Below, piece by piece: positions 1-9,449 of a DNA stretch of 64,000 nt. Position 1 is the stretch's first letter. Every line of letters starts with the position of its first letter. This DNA is from Rheinheimera hassiensis. Its GTDB lineage: Bacteria; Pseudomonadota; Gammaproteobacteria; Enterobacterales; Alteromonadaceae. The notes under the pieces were generated by a model. The model was not told the origin of the DNA. It did no database searches and saw nothing but the letters and a program-made list of their open reading frames with translations. The stretch spans positions 434,001 through 498,000 of the forward strand of contig NZ_JAKUJZ010000004.1 of the NCBI RefSeq assembly GCF_022436675.1, read 5' to 3'. The position numbers and the translations under genes are program-made.

Positions 1-867
1 GCCATTATTCTTGGTCTGGTGATCCCGCTGGCGTTGGTTTTTTCTTATGCCATGGAAGAGATACGCACCTGGATTGGCTGGCTGCTACACGCTAACCAGT
101 TTGGTGCGCCGGTGCCGCTGTGGATTGCCGAACTGCCTTTTGCAGGCAGTTGGCTGGCTGAACAATGGCAGTTATATTTGTCCGAGCCCAATGAGCTGGG
201 ACACATTATCAGTGTAGTAAGTGGCCAGCACCTCAGTGGTATTTCGCGCTGGGTGCTGATGTTTGGCTGGAATACCGTTGGCTTTGTGCTGACATTGCTG
301 TTTATGCTGATCACCCTGTTCTTTTTGTACAAAGATGGCGACAGCTTATCGTCGCAGCTGGATCGGGTAGGTGAGCGTATTTTGCCCAGCCGCTGGCAGC
401 GTTTCTCCCGTGTGGTGCCGGCTACCATCAGTTCTACTGTTATTGGTATGACAGTGATAGCTATTGGCGAAGGTCTGGTGTTGGGCGTGGCATACTGGAT
501 AGCCGGAGTGCCTTCGCCGGTTGCCTTTGGTGTACTGACAGCCTTTATGGCACTGATCCCTGGCGGTGCGCCACTGGCGTTTACGTTGTTGTCATTGTAT
601 CTGGTAGGCACTGGCGATATGGCGGCGGGTGTGGGGCTGTTTTTATGGGGCAGCATCGAGCTGTTTATTGTTGATAAAACTATCCGGCCTACTCTGGTTG
701 GCGGCCCGATTAAGTTACCGTTTTTACCCACATTTTTTGGCCTGATCGGCGGCGTAAAAACCATGGGGCTGGTAGGTTTATTTGTTGGCCCGGTGCTCAT
801 GGCCTTGTTGGTGGCCATATGGCGCGAGTGGCTGATTGATAACGACAGCAGCGATTATCAGGACTAG
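1..867 (+). CDS. AI-2E family transporter (PerM/YdiK type), 5' end missing
   Basis: Multi-pass inner-membrane protein of the AI-2E exporter/PerM superfamily, which exports small solutes. The reading frame is open from the first base of the window (codons for AIILGL precede the GTG at 19), so the true start lies outside. About 288 residues are visible against a usual 340-370. Several hydrophobic segments are visible, including the conserved C-terminal block with GGAPLAF and the GGVKTMGLVGLFVGPV region typical of the family. The stop at 865-867 is followed 55 bases later by the antiporter gene. The substrate cannot be told from sequence. Confidence 0.85.
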   Translation, partial: AIILGLVIPLALVFSYAMEEIRTWIGWLLHANQFGAPVPLWIAELPFAGSWLAEQWQLYLSEPNELGHIISVVSGQHLSGISRWVLMFGWNTVGFVLTLLFMLITLFFLYKDGDSLSSQLDRVGERILPSRWQRFSRVVPATISSTVIGMTVIAIGEGLVLGVAYWIAGVPSPVAFGVLTAFMALIPGGAPLAFTLLSLYLVGTGDMAAGVGLFLWGSIELFIVDKTIRPTLVGGPIKLPFLPTFFGLIGGVKTMGLVGLFVGPVLMALLVAIWREWLIDNDSSDYQD

Positions 868-922
868 CCTTACTGACGTTACACAAAAGATAGCCGTTTA
901 GCCTTTACAAGAGAATTGAAGT

Positions 923-2677
923 ATGTTTGTGATTGACCAGTTTATTTTATTGGCTGCGGTGCTGATCCTGCTGGGTATCATATCCAGCAAACTGTCAGCT
1001 CGGCTGGGGCTGCCGGTACTGGTACTATTTTTATTAGTCGGCATGCTGGCGGGCGAAGACGGCCCCGGCGGTATTATCTTTAATAACGCCGAAACTGCTC
1101 ATGCTTTGGGTACTCTGGCACTGGCGCTTATTTTGTTTGATGGTGGTTTGCAAACACCATTTTCGTCAATAAAGTTAGTCTGGAAACCCGCATCGGCGCT
1201 GGCTACGCTGGGGGTGCTTGTTACCGCTGTGGTGACGGGTGTTGCAGCGGCCTATATTCTGAATATTCCACTGTTACAAGGCATGCTACTGGGCGCTATC
1301 GTTGGCTCTACCGATGCCGCCGCGGTATTTTCGCTACTGCGCAATGCCGGTATTCATATTAATAAACGGCTTAAATCGACACTGGAAATTGAAAGTGCGT
1401 CGAACGACCCTATGGCGATTTTCCTTACCGTAGGCTTGCTGGAAATACTGGTTAATGACATGAAACCCGGCACCGGCCTGCTGATGCTGTTTGTGTCACA
1501 AATGGGCATTGGTGCTGCTGTCGGCCTGGCAGTGGGCTGGGTGTCGGTGAACATGATTAACCGTATTCATCTGGTGGCTACCGGGCTTTATCCGGTAATG
1601 GTTGCGGCCTGTGGTTTATTGTCGTTTGGTATTGCCGCTAACCTGGGTGGCAGTGGCTTTTTGGCCATATTTCTTGCCGGTGTGGTTATTGGTAACAGCC
1701 GTTTTGTGTTTCAGCGCAGTACCTTCTTATTTCACGACGGGCTGGCCTGGTTAAGCCAGATCACCATGTTCGTGGTGCTGGGGTTACTGATTAACCCCTC
1801 GTCGTTACTGGATGTCTGGTTTGAAGGTTTGCTGATAGCACTGGTGCTGACACTGGTTGCCCGGCCACTGGCGGTGGTGCCGCTGCTAAAGCTGTTTGGC
1901 TTTAACCTGCGCGAAATTACGCTGGTATCCTGGGTGGGGTTACGTGGTTCGGTGCCGATTATTCTGGCTATTTTTCCGCTGATTTTTGGCCTGCCCGGCG
2001 CCGCGCTTATTTTTAACGTGGTGTTTTTCGTCGTATTGATATCTGCCACGGTGCAGGGTTCTACGTTGCCGCTGGTCGCACGCAAGCTGGGGTTAACTGA
2101 GCCACCACCCGCCACACCGGCAGCAACGCTGGAAATTACTGCGCTGGGTAAAGTTGATGCCGATATTGTCGAATATACGCTGGGCGAAAACTCCCGTTCT
2201 GTAGAGCGGCGCCTGTCGCAGGCCGCGCTGCCAGATGGCACTGTGGTTGCCATGATTACCCGTAATAATCAGGTGATACCGCCGCGTGGTTCAACCTGGC
2301 TGTATGCCGGAGATCATCTGTTTATTGTGTTAAAACCAGAAACACGCAGTTTTGTTGACAGTGTATTTTCAGCGACGGCAGAAGCCGGGCGCCATGAGCT
2401 GCCACAAACCGAACTTAAGCTCAAAGGCACAACCCGGGTAGAGGACGTATTGCATTCTTACGGTATTGCTCTGGCAGCTGCGCCTGAGGCAACACTGGAT
2501 GAAGTACTGCGCCAGGCACTGGCTGAAAAGCCGCAGCCGGATGCCACGGCAGAATCAGCAGACGTTACGCTAACCGTACGCGACATGGTTGGACAGCGCA
2601 TTACCACCGTAGGGCTGCTGCCAGCGCGGCAGAAAACAGTTGGTGCGGGGCCTGTTACCAATACTGCTCCACGGTAA
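923..2677 (+). CDS. nhaP2: Potassium/proton antiporter, NhaP2/CvrA type
   Basis: Inner-membrane CPA1-family cation/proton antiporter of 584 residues, the usual NhaP2 length. The first ~390 residues are membrane helices. They include the NDPMAIFLT motif (ND pair of the ion-binding site), LFDGGL near residue 75 and SWVGLRGSVPI near 340. A cytoplasmic tail follows (a TrkA-C-like segment near 400-480, then an acidic tail). The family exchanges K+ or Na+ for H+ and helps with cell volume and pH control. A weak purine-rich RBS (GAGAATTGAAG) precedes the ATG. The 3' end overlaps the convergent fpr gene by 23 bases. Confidence 0.93.
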   Translation: MFVIDQFILLAAVLILLGIISSKLSARLGLPVLVLFLLVGMLAGEDGPGGIIFNNAETAHALGTLALALILFDGGLQTPFSSIKLVWKPASALATLGVLVTAVVTGVAAAYILNIPLLQGMLLGAIVGSTDAAAVFSLLRNAGIHINKRLKSTLEIESASNDPMAIFLTVGLLEILVNDMKPGTGLLMLFVSQMGIGAAVGLAVGWVSVNMINRIHLVATGLYPVMVAACGLLSFGIAANLGGSGFLAIFLAGVVIGNSRFVFQRSTFLFHDGLAWLSQITMFVVLGLLINPSSLLDVWFEGLLIALVLTLVARPLAVVPLLKLFGFNLREITLVSWVGLRGSVPIILAIFPLIFGLPGAALIFNVVFFVVLISATVQGSTLPLVARKLGLTEPPPATPAATLEITALGKVDADIVEYTLGENSRSVERRLSQAALPDGTVVAMITRNNQVIPPRGSTWLYAGDHLFIVLKPETRSFVDSVFSATAEAGRHELPQTELKLKGTTRVEDVLHSYGIALAAAPEATLDEVLRQALAEKPQPDATAESADVTLTVRDMVGQRITTVGLLPARQKTVGAGPVTNTAPR

Positions 2678-3395
2678 TATTGCCCGGGGTACGGCGTAGG
2701 TTTTTTGTCAGGCCTATGCTTTGTAGCACCGCTTTGGTGTCTTTAATCATTTCGGGGTTGCCGCACAACATTACCTGGGAGCGGTTGGTCAGAGTCTGGC
2801 CGCAGGCTTGTTGTAATTCACCGGTTTCGATCAGCTGTGGCAGGCGTTTATTCAGCGCCCCGGCATGGGCTTCGCGGGTTACTATTGGTTGGTAATGTAA
2901 TTGGCCAGGGTACTGTTGCCGGGCCTGTTGAATCAGCTCGCGGTAAGCCAGGTCGGCTACTGTGCGCACACTGTGCACCAGAACAATATGTTTAAAGCGC
3001 TGCCATAACGTATGAGTGCCCAGCATAGATAAATAGGGCCCGATGCCGGTGCCGCTGGAAATCAGCCACAGGTTATCGCCGTCTGGTACTTCGTCCAGAA
3101 TAAAAAAGCCTGAGGCTGGCTGGCTGATATCCAGTTTATCACCCATCTTCAGTTGCTGTAATAGCGGCGACAGCAAGCCGTCGGCCACCGTGCTGACTAA
3201 AAACTCCAGCTCGTGGTTGCCCGGGCTGTTTACCAGCGAGTAAGCGCGTTGTACCCGGCCATCCGGTGTATCGATAGCCAGACGGACAAACTGGCCGGCA
3301 GTAAAATCAAATGCCGGTGTTTGCACCTTTATACTGAACAGGTTGGCGTGCCAGTGATGATTCGCTGTTATCGTGCCGCTAAGCCATTGCGCCAT
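2655..3395 (-). CDS. fpr: Ferredoxin/flavodoxin--NADP+ reductase
   Basis: Cytosolic FAD flavoprotein (246 aa) that passes electrons between NADPH and ferredoxin or flavodoxin. It feeds Fe-S assembly, radical-SAM enzymes and oxidative-stress responses. Seen: the FAD-binding RAYSLVNSP motif near residue 50, AGQFVRL before it, the nucleotide-binding SSGTGIGPYLSML near 112, and the CGNPEMIKD segment near the C-terminus. The protein aligns end to end with E. coli Fpr as recalled. It is convergent with the antiporter gene and has no operon partner. Confidence 0.95.
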   Translation of the reverse strand: MAQWLSGTITANHHWHANLFSIKVQTPAFDFTAGQFVRLAIDTPDGRVQRAYSLVNSPGNHELEFLVSTVADGLLSPLLQQLKMGDKLDISQPASGFFILDEVPDGDNLWLISSGTGIGPYLSMLGTHTLWQRFKHIVLVHSVRTVADLAYRELIQQARQQYPGQLHYQPIVTREAHAGALNKRLPQLIETGELQQACGQTLTNRSQVMLCGNPEMIKDTKAVLQSIGLTKNLRRTPGNITVEQYW

Positions 3396-3631
3396 AGTTA
3401 ATTCCCAGTTTATTTACGCTAACTTATCCTAACAAAGTAAGGCAGATACTCAAGCCGGTGATAAAAACAGTATTGTCTGTTGTTAGCGTACATTGCCAGT
3501 GGTATAGCAGCCTTAGATAAGTTAGCTTGATAAACGGTTTGGCTAATACAACCCGATAAGAGCCTCATTGGTTAAAAAGGTATGTTTTGGCCTACAGCAC
3601 TGATGTTAACACTTTCAGCTGATTTTTTTAC

Positions 3632-4660
3632 ATGTTACAGTTCCGCCATTTTACAGAGGGAAGGTTGTCACCTGTGATACGGAATTTTAAGTTGCTCGGG
3701 CATGGTATTTATCTGCCCAAACATGTTGTCAGCTCGTTGTCGCTTGATCAAAAAAATGGGCTTGCCAGCGGCACAGTAGAAGCCCGTACCGGAGTGCAAC
3801 AACGTTACTATGCCCGGCACGAAACCGCATCTGAAATGGCAAAACAGGCTATTCTGGCCGCATTGCATCAGGCTGATGTTGCCCTTGCGGACATCGATTG
3901 CCTGATTGCCGCCAGCGGCACGATGGAGCAGGCTATTCCGTGTAACGCGGCGAAAGTTTTGGCACAATTTACGCCGTCACTAAGCTTCCCTGCCTTTGAC
4001 ATAAACATGACATGTTTAAGTGGCCTGATGGCGATGGATCTGGCCGCAAACATGCTGCAGGGTGGGCAGTATAAACGTATTTTGATTGTGTCCAGCGAAG
4101 TAGCGTCTGTTGGGCTGGATTGGACAAACCCGGCAATTGGCGGGCTGTTTGGTGACGGTGCTGTCGCACTGATAGTCGGTGTTGATGACTCTGAAGCCAG
4201 AGTGGATGCCTCTTTGTTCCGCACCTATCCTCAGGGTGTTGCGCACTGTGAAATTCAAGGTGGCGGCAGCCTGAATCATCCTTCTAACATAGCCGGTGAT
4301 TACGCGCCTTATGGTATGTTCCGTATGAACGGCAAGGAGTTATACCGGTTGACCGCAAAAGTTATAATGCCTTTTTGCACCGAGTTGTTAGCCAAAGCAA
4401 GAATAACGATGGATGCCATCGACTGGGTGGTGCCACACCAGGCCAGCGGGTTAGCATTACAGCATTTAGTTCGCCAACTGGGATTATGCCCCACTAAAGT
4501 GATTAATATGCTGCAGCAGCGTGGCAACCAGATTGCCGTATCGCTGCCGGCGGCTTTGCATGAATTACTAACAACCAAGCCGGTAAAGCCCGGTGATAAA
4601 GTATTGCTGATTGGCACGTCAGCAGGCTTAAGCCTTGGGGCTATGGTGATGACGCTGTGA
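3632..4660 (+). CDS. KASIII-like 3-oxoacyl-ACP synthase (FabH/OleA superfamily)
   Basis: Thiolase-fold condensing enzyme of 342 aa. The complete KASIII triad is visible: Cys128 (TCLSG), His269 (VPHQASG) and Asn299 (GNQIAVSLP), numbered from the ATG at 3632. A GTG at 3674 is a good alternative start, because GAGGGAAGG lies just upstream and the protein would then begin MIRNFKLLGHGIYLP, the usual FabH opening. It is the first of seven overlapping genes. The family performs Claisen condensation of acyl-CoA with malonyl-ACP or a second acyl thioester. Housekeeping FabH is unlikely because the neighbours are not fab genes. Inference: it starts the chain of an unknown product. Confidence 0.88.
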   Translation: MLQFRHFTEGRLSPVIRNFKLLGHGIYLPKHVVSSLSLDQKNGLASGTVEARTGVQQRYYARHETASEMAKQAILAALHQADVALADIDCLIAASGTMEQAIPCNAAKVLAQFTPSLSFPAFDINMTCLSGLMAMDLAANMLQGGQYKRILIVSSEVASVGLDWTNPAIGGLFGDGAVALIVGVDDSEARVDASLFRTYPQGVAHCEIQGGGSLNHPSNIAGDYAPYGMFRMNGKELYRLTAKVIMPFCTELLAKARITMDAIDWVVPHQASGLALQHLVRQLGLCPTKVINMLQQRGNQIAVSLPAALHELLTTKPVKPGDKVLLIGTSAGLSLGAMVMTL

Positions 4661-5490
4661 GCATTGAATTATTAAAAGTTGGCCATTGTTTTCACCCGGA
4701 GGCCATTGTTACCCGTGGCGGCAGCTGGCGGGCGCAACAGTTTCCGGCCATAGTGGCGCTGTTAAAGCACCCGCAGCAGGGTTATATGCTGTTTGATACC
4801 GGTTATGCCAAACATTTTATACAGGCTACCGCCCCCTTTCCGCAGCGGTTGTATCGCTGGGTTACGCCAATGCATTTGTGCGACAAAGAAAACTTGTTAC
4901 AGCAATTGGCCCAGCGTGGCATAGCGCCTGATGATATAAAGCATATTTTTATTTCACACTTCCATGCTGATCATATTGCCGGTTTGCTGGATTTCCCGCG
5001 GGCGCGCTATATCTGCTCCAGAGTGGCTTTGCAGTCGATTTTGCAGCGCAGCGGCATACGAGGCTTATTAAAAGGCTATTTACCGGCCTTGTTGCCCTCT
5101 GATTTCTCAGAGCGTGTCAGTTTTATTGAAGATTGTCTGGCGCGGCCGCTTGCAGCAGATCTGGCACCCTTTGGCGCCGGATATGACGTATTTGGCGATG
5201 GCGCCTATATCGCCGTTGAACTGCCGGGCCACGCCTATGGTCACTATGGTTTATTGTGTAATCAGCTGCAAAGCACGTTTTTTCTGATCGGTGATGCCTG
5301 TTGGACACAGCAGGCACTTATTGCAGCCACTAAGCCGCATCCGCTGGCCAGCATTATTCTTAGCGATAAAACGCAGTATTACACCACCATTGATAAACTT
5401 GCTCAGCTGTATGGTGTAAACCAGCAACTGCGTATTATTCCTGCCCATTGCCAGAGTAGCTATGATCAGTTCCTTTGTACGCAGCGTTAA
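4657..5490 (+). CDS. Metallo-beta-lactamase-fold hydrolase
   Basis: Zinc hydrolase of the MBL superfamily, 277 aa. The H-x-H-x-D-H metal motif is at residues 101-106 (SHFHADHIAGL). Further His ligands are plausible in LPGHAYGHYG, Asp in IGDACW, and His in IIPAHCQS at the C-terminus. It resembles the lactonase/thioesterase-like branch (IPAH ending) rather than beta-lactamases. The GTG start overlaps the upstream TGA by 4 bases, so translation is probably coupled. Likely role (inference): hydrolysis of a thioester or lactone intermediate in the pathway of this cluster. It has no signal peptide. Confidence 0.87.
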   Translation: MSIELLKVGHCFHPEAIVTRGGSWRAQQFPAIVALLKHPQQGYMLFDTGYAKHFIQATAPFPQRLYRWVTPMHLCDKENLLQQLAQRGIAPDDIKHIFISHFHADHIAGLLDFPRARYICSRVALQSILQRSGIRGLLKGYLPALLPSDFSERVSFIEDCLARPLAADLAPFGAGYDVFGDGAYIAVELPGHAYGHYGLLCNQLQSTFFLIGDACWTQQALIAATKPHPLASIILSDKTQYYTTIDKLAQLYGVNQQLRIIPAHCQSSYDQFLCTQR

Positions 5491-6799
5491 GCAGCTGGGC
5501 TATTTTTTATACGGTTATGCCAATGGCTGGCGCAGCGCGCGTTACAGTCATGTTGCCCTGGCCAGGTTGCAGCAACAACGTTTTCGGCGGCTGAAGCTAC
5601 GGGTGTTACGACACAGCCCGTTTTATGCTGCACTTGGTGATCAGCCGCTGCAGGCTTTTCCGGTAATGGATAAAGCGGCTTTTCTGGCTAACTTTAATGA
5701 CATTAATACCTGTGGCCTTAGCTTAGCGGCGTGTCAGGCACATGCATTGCAGGCAGAGCAGCAACGTGATTTTACCCCTTTGCTCAATGGGGTTGCGGTT
5801 GGCTTGTCATCTGGCACAAGCGGGCGCCGTGGCGTGTTTCTTACCCGGCCACAAGAGCAAGCTGAATGGGCCGGTTATATTATCGCTAAAAACCTGCCAC
5901 TAACGTTACGGCGCCAACGTGTTGCGCTGCTATTGCGGTCTAACAATGCGCTGTATGAAGCATCAGACGGCATATTGCTAAGCTTTCGCTTTTTTGATCT
6001 GACATTGCCAGTTGCTGAATGGCAGGCGCAACTGGCCGCATTTCAGCCCGACATTGTTATTGCGCCGGCGCAGGTACTGGGTGTTATTGCTGCAGCAGCG
6101 CTTAACATTACGCCGACGAAAATTATCTCGGTAGCCGAAGTGTTAGAACCAGATGTCCGTCAGCGTATAGAGCAACAATTTAGCTGTAGGGTAAATGAAA
6201 TTTATCAATGCACAGAAGGCTATCTGGCGTCGACATGCCGCTTTGGCCGCCTGCATTTGAATGAAGATATTGTCATTATTGAAAAACACTGGACCGATAA
6301 AGCCAGTGGCCGGTTTTCACCCGTTATCACCGATTTACGCCGCCGTACTTTGCCGTTAGTGCGGTTTAAGCTGGATGATATTTTGCAACTGGACCCAAGC
6401 CCCTGCCCATGTGGTTCTGCGCTAACTGCGCTGAAAAAAATTGAAGGCCGTTGTGATGACAGCCTGTGGTTTTTAACGCACTCAGGGCATTGGCAACCGG
6501 TGTTTCCGGATGTCGTGCGCCGGGCGATGATGTTATGTAGTGAGGTGGTATCTGATTACCGGATACAACAACATGGCAGCAAGCTACGGGTATTTCTGCA
6601 AACCACGCAAGCAGATATCGCGCAGCGGTCTGTCGAGGGCGCTTTGCAAGACTTAGCGCAGTCTCAGCAGTTAACGCTGCCACAGTTAGAGTTTACGCTG
6701 CAGATTACTGAATCGTTAAGCGAAAAATGCCGTCGGGTAGCGTGCTTGCATAAACCGGTGTTACAACCGTCTGAATATAGGGAAAGCACGTATGACTAA
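5462..6799 (+). CDS. Adenylate-forming enzyme, PaaK/coenzyme F390 synthetase-related
   Basis: 445-aa member of the ANL superfamily close to phenylacetate-CoA ligase and F390 synthetase. Visible: the ATP-binding P-loop SSGTSGRRGVF near residues 115-125, YQCTEGYLA (adenine-binding A5-like) near 245, and the LVRFKLDD segment near 300 with a CPCG motif shortly after. It overlaps the MBL gene by 29 bases and the SDR gene by 8. The family activates a carboxylate as an acyl-adenylate. Its substrate here is unknown; an acyl or aryl acid made by, or fed to, the KASIII-like enzyme is the simplest idea. Confidence 0.85.
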   Translation: MISSFVRSVKQLGYFLYGYANGWRSARYSHVALARLQQQRFRRLKLRVLRHSPFYAALGDQPLQAFPVMDKAAFLANFNDINTCGLSLAACQAHALQAEQQRDFTPLLNGVAVGLSSGTSGRRGVFLTRPQEQAEWAGYIIAKNLPLTLRRQRVALLLRSNNALYEASDGILLSFRFFDLTLPVAEWQAQLAAFQPDIVIAPAQVLGVIAAAALNITPTKIISVAEVLEPDVRQRIEQQFSCRVNEIYQCTEGYLASTCRFGRLHLNEDIVIIEKHWTDKASGRFSPVITDLRRRTLPLVRFKLDDILQLDPSPCPCGSALTALKKIEGRCDDSLWFLTHSGHWQPVFPDVVRRAMMLCSEVVSDYRIQQHGSKLRVFLQTTQADIAQRSVEGALQDLAQSQQLTLPQLEFTLQITESLSEKCRRVACLHKPVLQPSEYRESTYD

Positions 6800-7745
6800 T
6801 ATACTGGTAACGGGCGCGTCTGGTTTTGTCGGCGGTGCCTTTATGCGTCGCTTTGGCCAGCGTGACGATCTGTGCCTGCATGGTGTTGCCAGGCGTTATA
6901 TGCCTTGGCCAAACTATACCCAACTGGATTTAAGCCATGACATTAGGCTGGATTTTCGCCCGGATGTGGTGATCCATGCCGCCGCGCATGTGTCGCCGTG
7001 GGGTACTGCTGCGCAGTATCAACAGCAAAATATTAACGCTACAGAGAATGTCATTCGGTTTTGTCAGCAACATGGCTTACCTAAATTGGTATATTTGTCT
7101 TCCAGCTCGGTATTTTACCGCGACGAACCGCAATTTAACTTAACGGAAGACAGTGCAATAGGGCCTGAGTTTATCAATGCTTACTCGGCCAGCAAATATG
7201 CCGCAGAACTTTGTATTAAGCGCTATGAAGGCAGCAGTGTTATTCTGCGGCCCCGCGCTATTTTTGGCCCCGGCGACACGGTGTTGTTTCCGCGTATCCT
7301 TGCTGCCGCGAAAAAAGGCCGCTTGCCGCTGTTTGACAGTTCAGGCCCGGCAGCCATTGGTGATTTGATCTATATCGATACACTGTGCGATTACATACTC
7401 AGTGCTGCCTTGCGGCCGGATATTACCGGCGCATACAACCTGACCAATGCCGAACCGGTAGAGTTTCAGTCTTTGTTGCTAACAGTACTGCACAGGTTAG
7501 GTATGCCAGCGCCGAAGCGACGAATTAACGTGAATACTGCCATGCGTTTGGCCGCCGTGCTGGAATGGCTGTATCACACGTTGCGGATAAAAAAAGAGCC
7601 GCCACTAACCAGGTATGGTGTAAGCGTGCTTACGCATAGTAAAACCTTTGATGTCAGCCGGATGCTGGCAGATTTTGGGCCGCCGTCAGTATCTGTTGCT
7701 GAAGGTATAGAACACTTTATCCGCTGGCAGCTGCAACATGGTTAG
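6792..7745 (+). CDS. NAD(P)-dependent epimerase/dehydratase (extended SDR)
   Basis: 317-aa Rossmann-fold enzyme. The nucleotide-binding motif TGASGFVGG is at residues 7-15. The catalytic Tyr131/Lys135 pair sits in NAYSASK, with the upstream Ser in YLSSSSVF. A LRPRAIFGPGD motif typical of NAD-dependent 3-beta-hydroxysteroid-dehydrogenase/epimerase proteins follows. It could reduce a beta-keto product of the KASIII-like enzyme or modify a nucleotide sugar; 3-beta-HSD-like features favour the first, but this is inference. The ATG overlaps the upstream gene by 8 bases and the 3' end overlaps the next gene by 8. Confidence 0.88.
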   Translation: MTNILVTGASGFVGGAFMRRFGQRDDLCLHGVARRYMPWPNYTQLDLSHDIRLDFRPDVVIHAAAHVSPWGTAAQYQQQNINATENVIRFCQQHGLPKLVYLSSSSVFYRDEPQFNLTEDSAIGPEFINAYSASKYAAELCIKRYEGSSVILRPRAIFGPGDTVLFPRILAAAKKGRLPLFDSSGPAAIGDLIYIDTLCDYILSAALRPDITGAYNLTNAEPVEFQSLLLTVLHRLGMPAPKRRINVNTAMRLAAVLEWLYHTLRIKKEPPLTRYGVSVLTHSKTFDVSRMLADFGPPSVSVAEGIEHFIRWQLQHG

Positions 7746-8883
7746 TATCGTTTTTGCCGTGTTGTACGGTATGCTGGCTGCAGCTAAAGCTTATTTTGCC
7801 AGGCGTTTTATCCGTCATTTTGTCGCCCGGTCTTATCAGGGCGGTTTGCATGACGTGGCGGTACTACAGCCGATATTAAGTGGCGATCCCCTGCTGGAGC
7901 AAACATTACGCACCAGCCTCAGGCTGTTACCTCAAGCCCATTTTTACTGGTTAACAGACACTGCTGATGCTCAGGCTCAAACCATTACTGTGGCGTTAAA
8001 GCAACAACACCCTGTGCTGAATATTCATCTGTTGCAGTATGAGCAGGCTCCGGCAGGTATTAACCCTAAAATGTTTAAACTGGCGGCGGTATTGCCGCTG
8101 TGTCAGCAACCGTATTTACTGGTACTGGATGATGACACCTCTATTACTAGCAACAGTTTGCGCGCTATGCTGGGTGAGTTGGACCAGCACACTATTGCTA
8201 CCGGCCTGCCTTATTATCATCATGGCAATACAGGTTACTCGGCGTTATTAGCCAGTTTTGTCAATAACAATGCCGCTACCACTTATCTGGCAACGCTGCC
8301 CTTTATGGCGCCGGTAACCATTAATGGTATGTGTTATGCCATAAAGCGGGATACTTTGCTGGCTCTGGGTGGTTTTGCCCCGGTGCTGCACCACCTTACC
8401 GATGACTTAGCGGTAGCTGAGCTGGTGCTGGCAGGTGGTGGCAGTATTGCGCAGTTGCCGCAACAACAACAGATTCAAACACATCTGGCCACTGCCCGTG
8501 CTTACTGGCAACAAATGCATCGCTGGTATCTGTTTGCAAAGCTGCTTTTTGCCCGCAAACCCCGGCACATACAGGCGATAATGGCACTGCTATATGGCTT
8601 GCCGCCCTTATTGTGTTGGCTAATGTTGCTGGCGTTGCTATGGCAGCCTTCACTGGCAGCATTGTTAACCTGTGCAGGTGCGTTAACGTTAAAACTATGG
8701 CTAACCAGGCAGCTGAATGGTGCCGTGCCCGGGCAGCAGGCTGGCTCAGTGCTTTTGGCGTTGCTGTCAGAATACTTGCAGTTATTGCATGTGGTTCATG
8801 CGCTGTGTAGTAAGCGTATCCGTTGGCGCAGCAGATATTACCGGGTATATGCCAGTGACAAGTTTGAGCCGCTAAAACCATGA
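7738..8883 (+). CDS. Membrane glycosyltransferase, GT2/GT21-like
   Basis: 381-aa transferase with an N-terminal hydrophobic segment, a GT-A domain and two or three C-terminal membrane helices (about residues 280-345). The metal-binding LDDDTSI block is near residue 130. The acceptor motif with Asp (HLTDDLAVAE) is near 220, and the QxxRW motif (QQMHRW) near 260. This arrangement matches ceramide glucosyltransferase/HpnI-like enzymes, which add a sugar to a lipid at the membrane. It overlaps its neighbours by 8 and 4 bases. Lipid glycosylation is inferred; acceptor and donor are unknown. Confidence 0.85.
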   Translation: MVSIVFAVLYGMLAAAKAYFARRFIRHFVARSYQGGLHDVAVLQPILSGDPLLEQTLRTSLRLLPQAHFYWLTDTADAQAQTITVALKQQHPVLNIHLLQYEQAPAGINPKMFKLAAVLPLCQQPYLLVLDDDTSITSNSLRAMLGELDQHTIATGLPYYHHGNTGYSALLASFVNNNAATTYLATLPFMAPVTINGMCYAIKRDTLLALGGFAPVLHHLTDDLAVAELVLAGGGSIAQLPQQQQIQTHLATARAYWQQMHRWYLFAKLLFARKPRHIQAIMALLYGLPPLLCWLMLLALLWQPSLAALLTCAGALTLKLWLTRQLNGAVPGQQAGSVLLALLSEYLQLLHVVHALCSKRIRWRSRYYRVYASDKFEPLKP

Positions 8884-9449
8884 CGCTGGGAGTGGTGTTT
8901 CTCACGGGGCAAAGTGACAAACATAGTTGCGCGTTAAGCCCGCTGCAACAGGCGTTTATGCAGCAATTGCTGGTTAACGGCGTGCAGGCCATGCCACTTA
9001 ACTTTCCGTATGACGGCACACTTTTGCCGTACCGGCAGGCAAACCTGTTTAACGCCAGCCTGGCTAATGGTCAGCTATACCTGAACTCGCGGCGCAGTGA
9101 GTTTAAATCGCAATATCATCAAGCGGTAGCTACCGAGTTGTCCCGCTATAGTAAAACTTTAGTACTGGCAGGTAGTTGTGGCCTGGAGCTGCTAAATAAC
9201 GTGCAACTGGATACCAGCTTTAGCAAGCGGTTGCATATTTTAGCCTATGGCCCGGTTGCCAGATCCCGCCCGGTGTTTAACTGTACGCTGGTGCAGGGGC
9301 GGCAGGATTGGCTGTCGCGCTGGTTTTTTCCCACAGTAGATATTCGTATCGACAGTGGCCACATGGCCTATCTGGAATCAAAGCAACTGCTGGCCATTGC
9401 GCAGTCGCTAATAACGCAGTTGCTGGAAGCCACACCTGATGCTGATTAA
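8880..9449 (+). CDS. Unrecognised 189-aa protein of the biosynthetic cluster
   Basis: I do not recognise this family. It is a soluble-looking alpha/beta protein without a signal peptide. A central strand-turn motif LVLAGSCGLELL (about residue 95) resembles a nucleophile elbow (G-S-C-G), but no further catalytic residues can be assigned with confidence. Its ATG overlaps the stop of the GT2 gene by 4 bases and its end overlaps the GT1 gene by 11. It is therefore firmly part of the operon and is probably co-translated with the two transferases. The possible hydrolase or transacylase reading rests on one motif only. Confidence 0.8.
   Translation: MTLGVVFLTGQSDKHSCALSPLQQAFMQQLLVNGVQAMPLNFPYDGTLLPYRQANLFNASLANGQLYLNSRRSEFKSQYHQAVATELSRYSKTLVLAGSCGLELLNNVQLDTSFSKRLHILAYGPVARSRPVFNCTLVQGRQDWLSRWFFPTVDIRIDSGHMAYLESKQLLAIAQSLITQLLEATPDAD

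Noticed and set aside
45..818. Long minus-strand frame opposite the AI-2E transporter gene
   Set aside because: It is antisense to a clear membrane protein. The low-complexity Ser/Thr/Pro translation is typical of shadow frames in this G+C range.
3632..7745. Calling the first genes of the cluster an OleABCD hydrocarbon pathway
   Set aside because: The adenylase is of the PaaK/F390 type, not OleC, no alpha/beta hydrolase OleB is present, and two glycosyltransferases follow.
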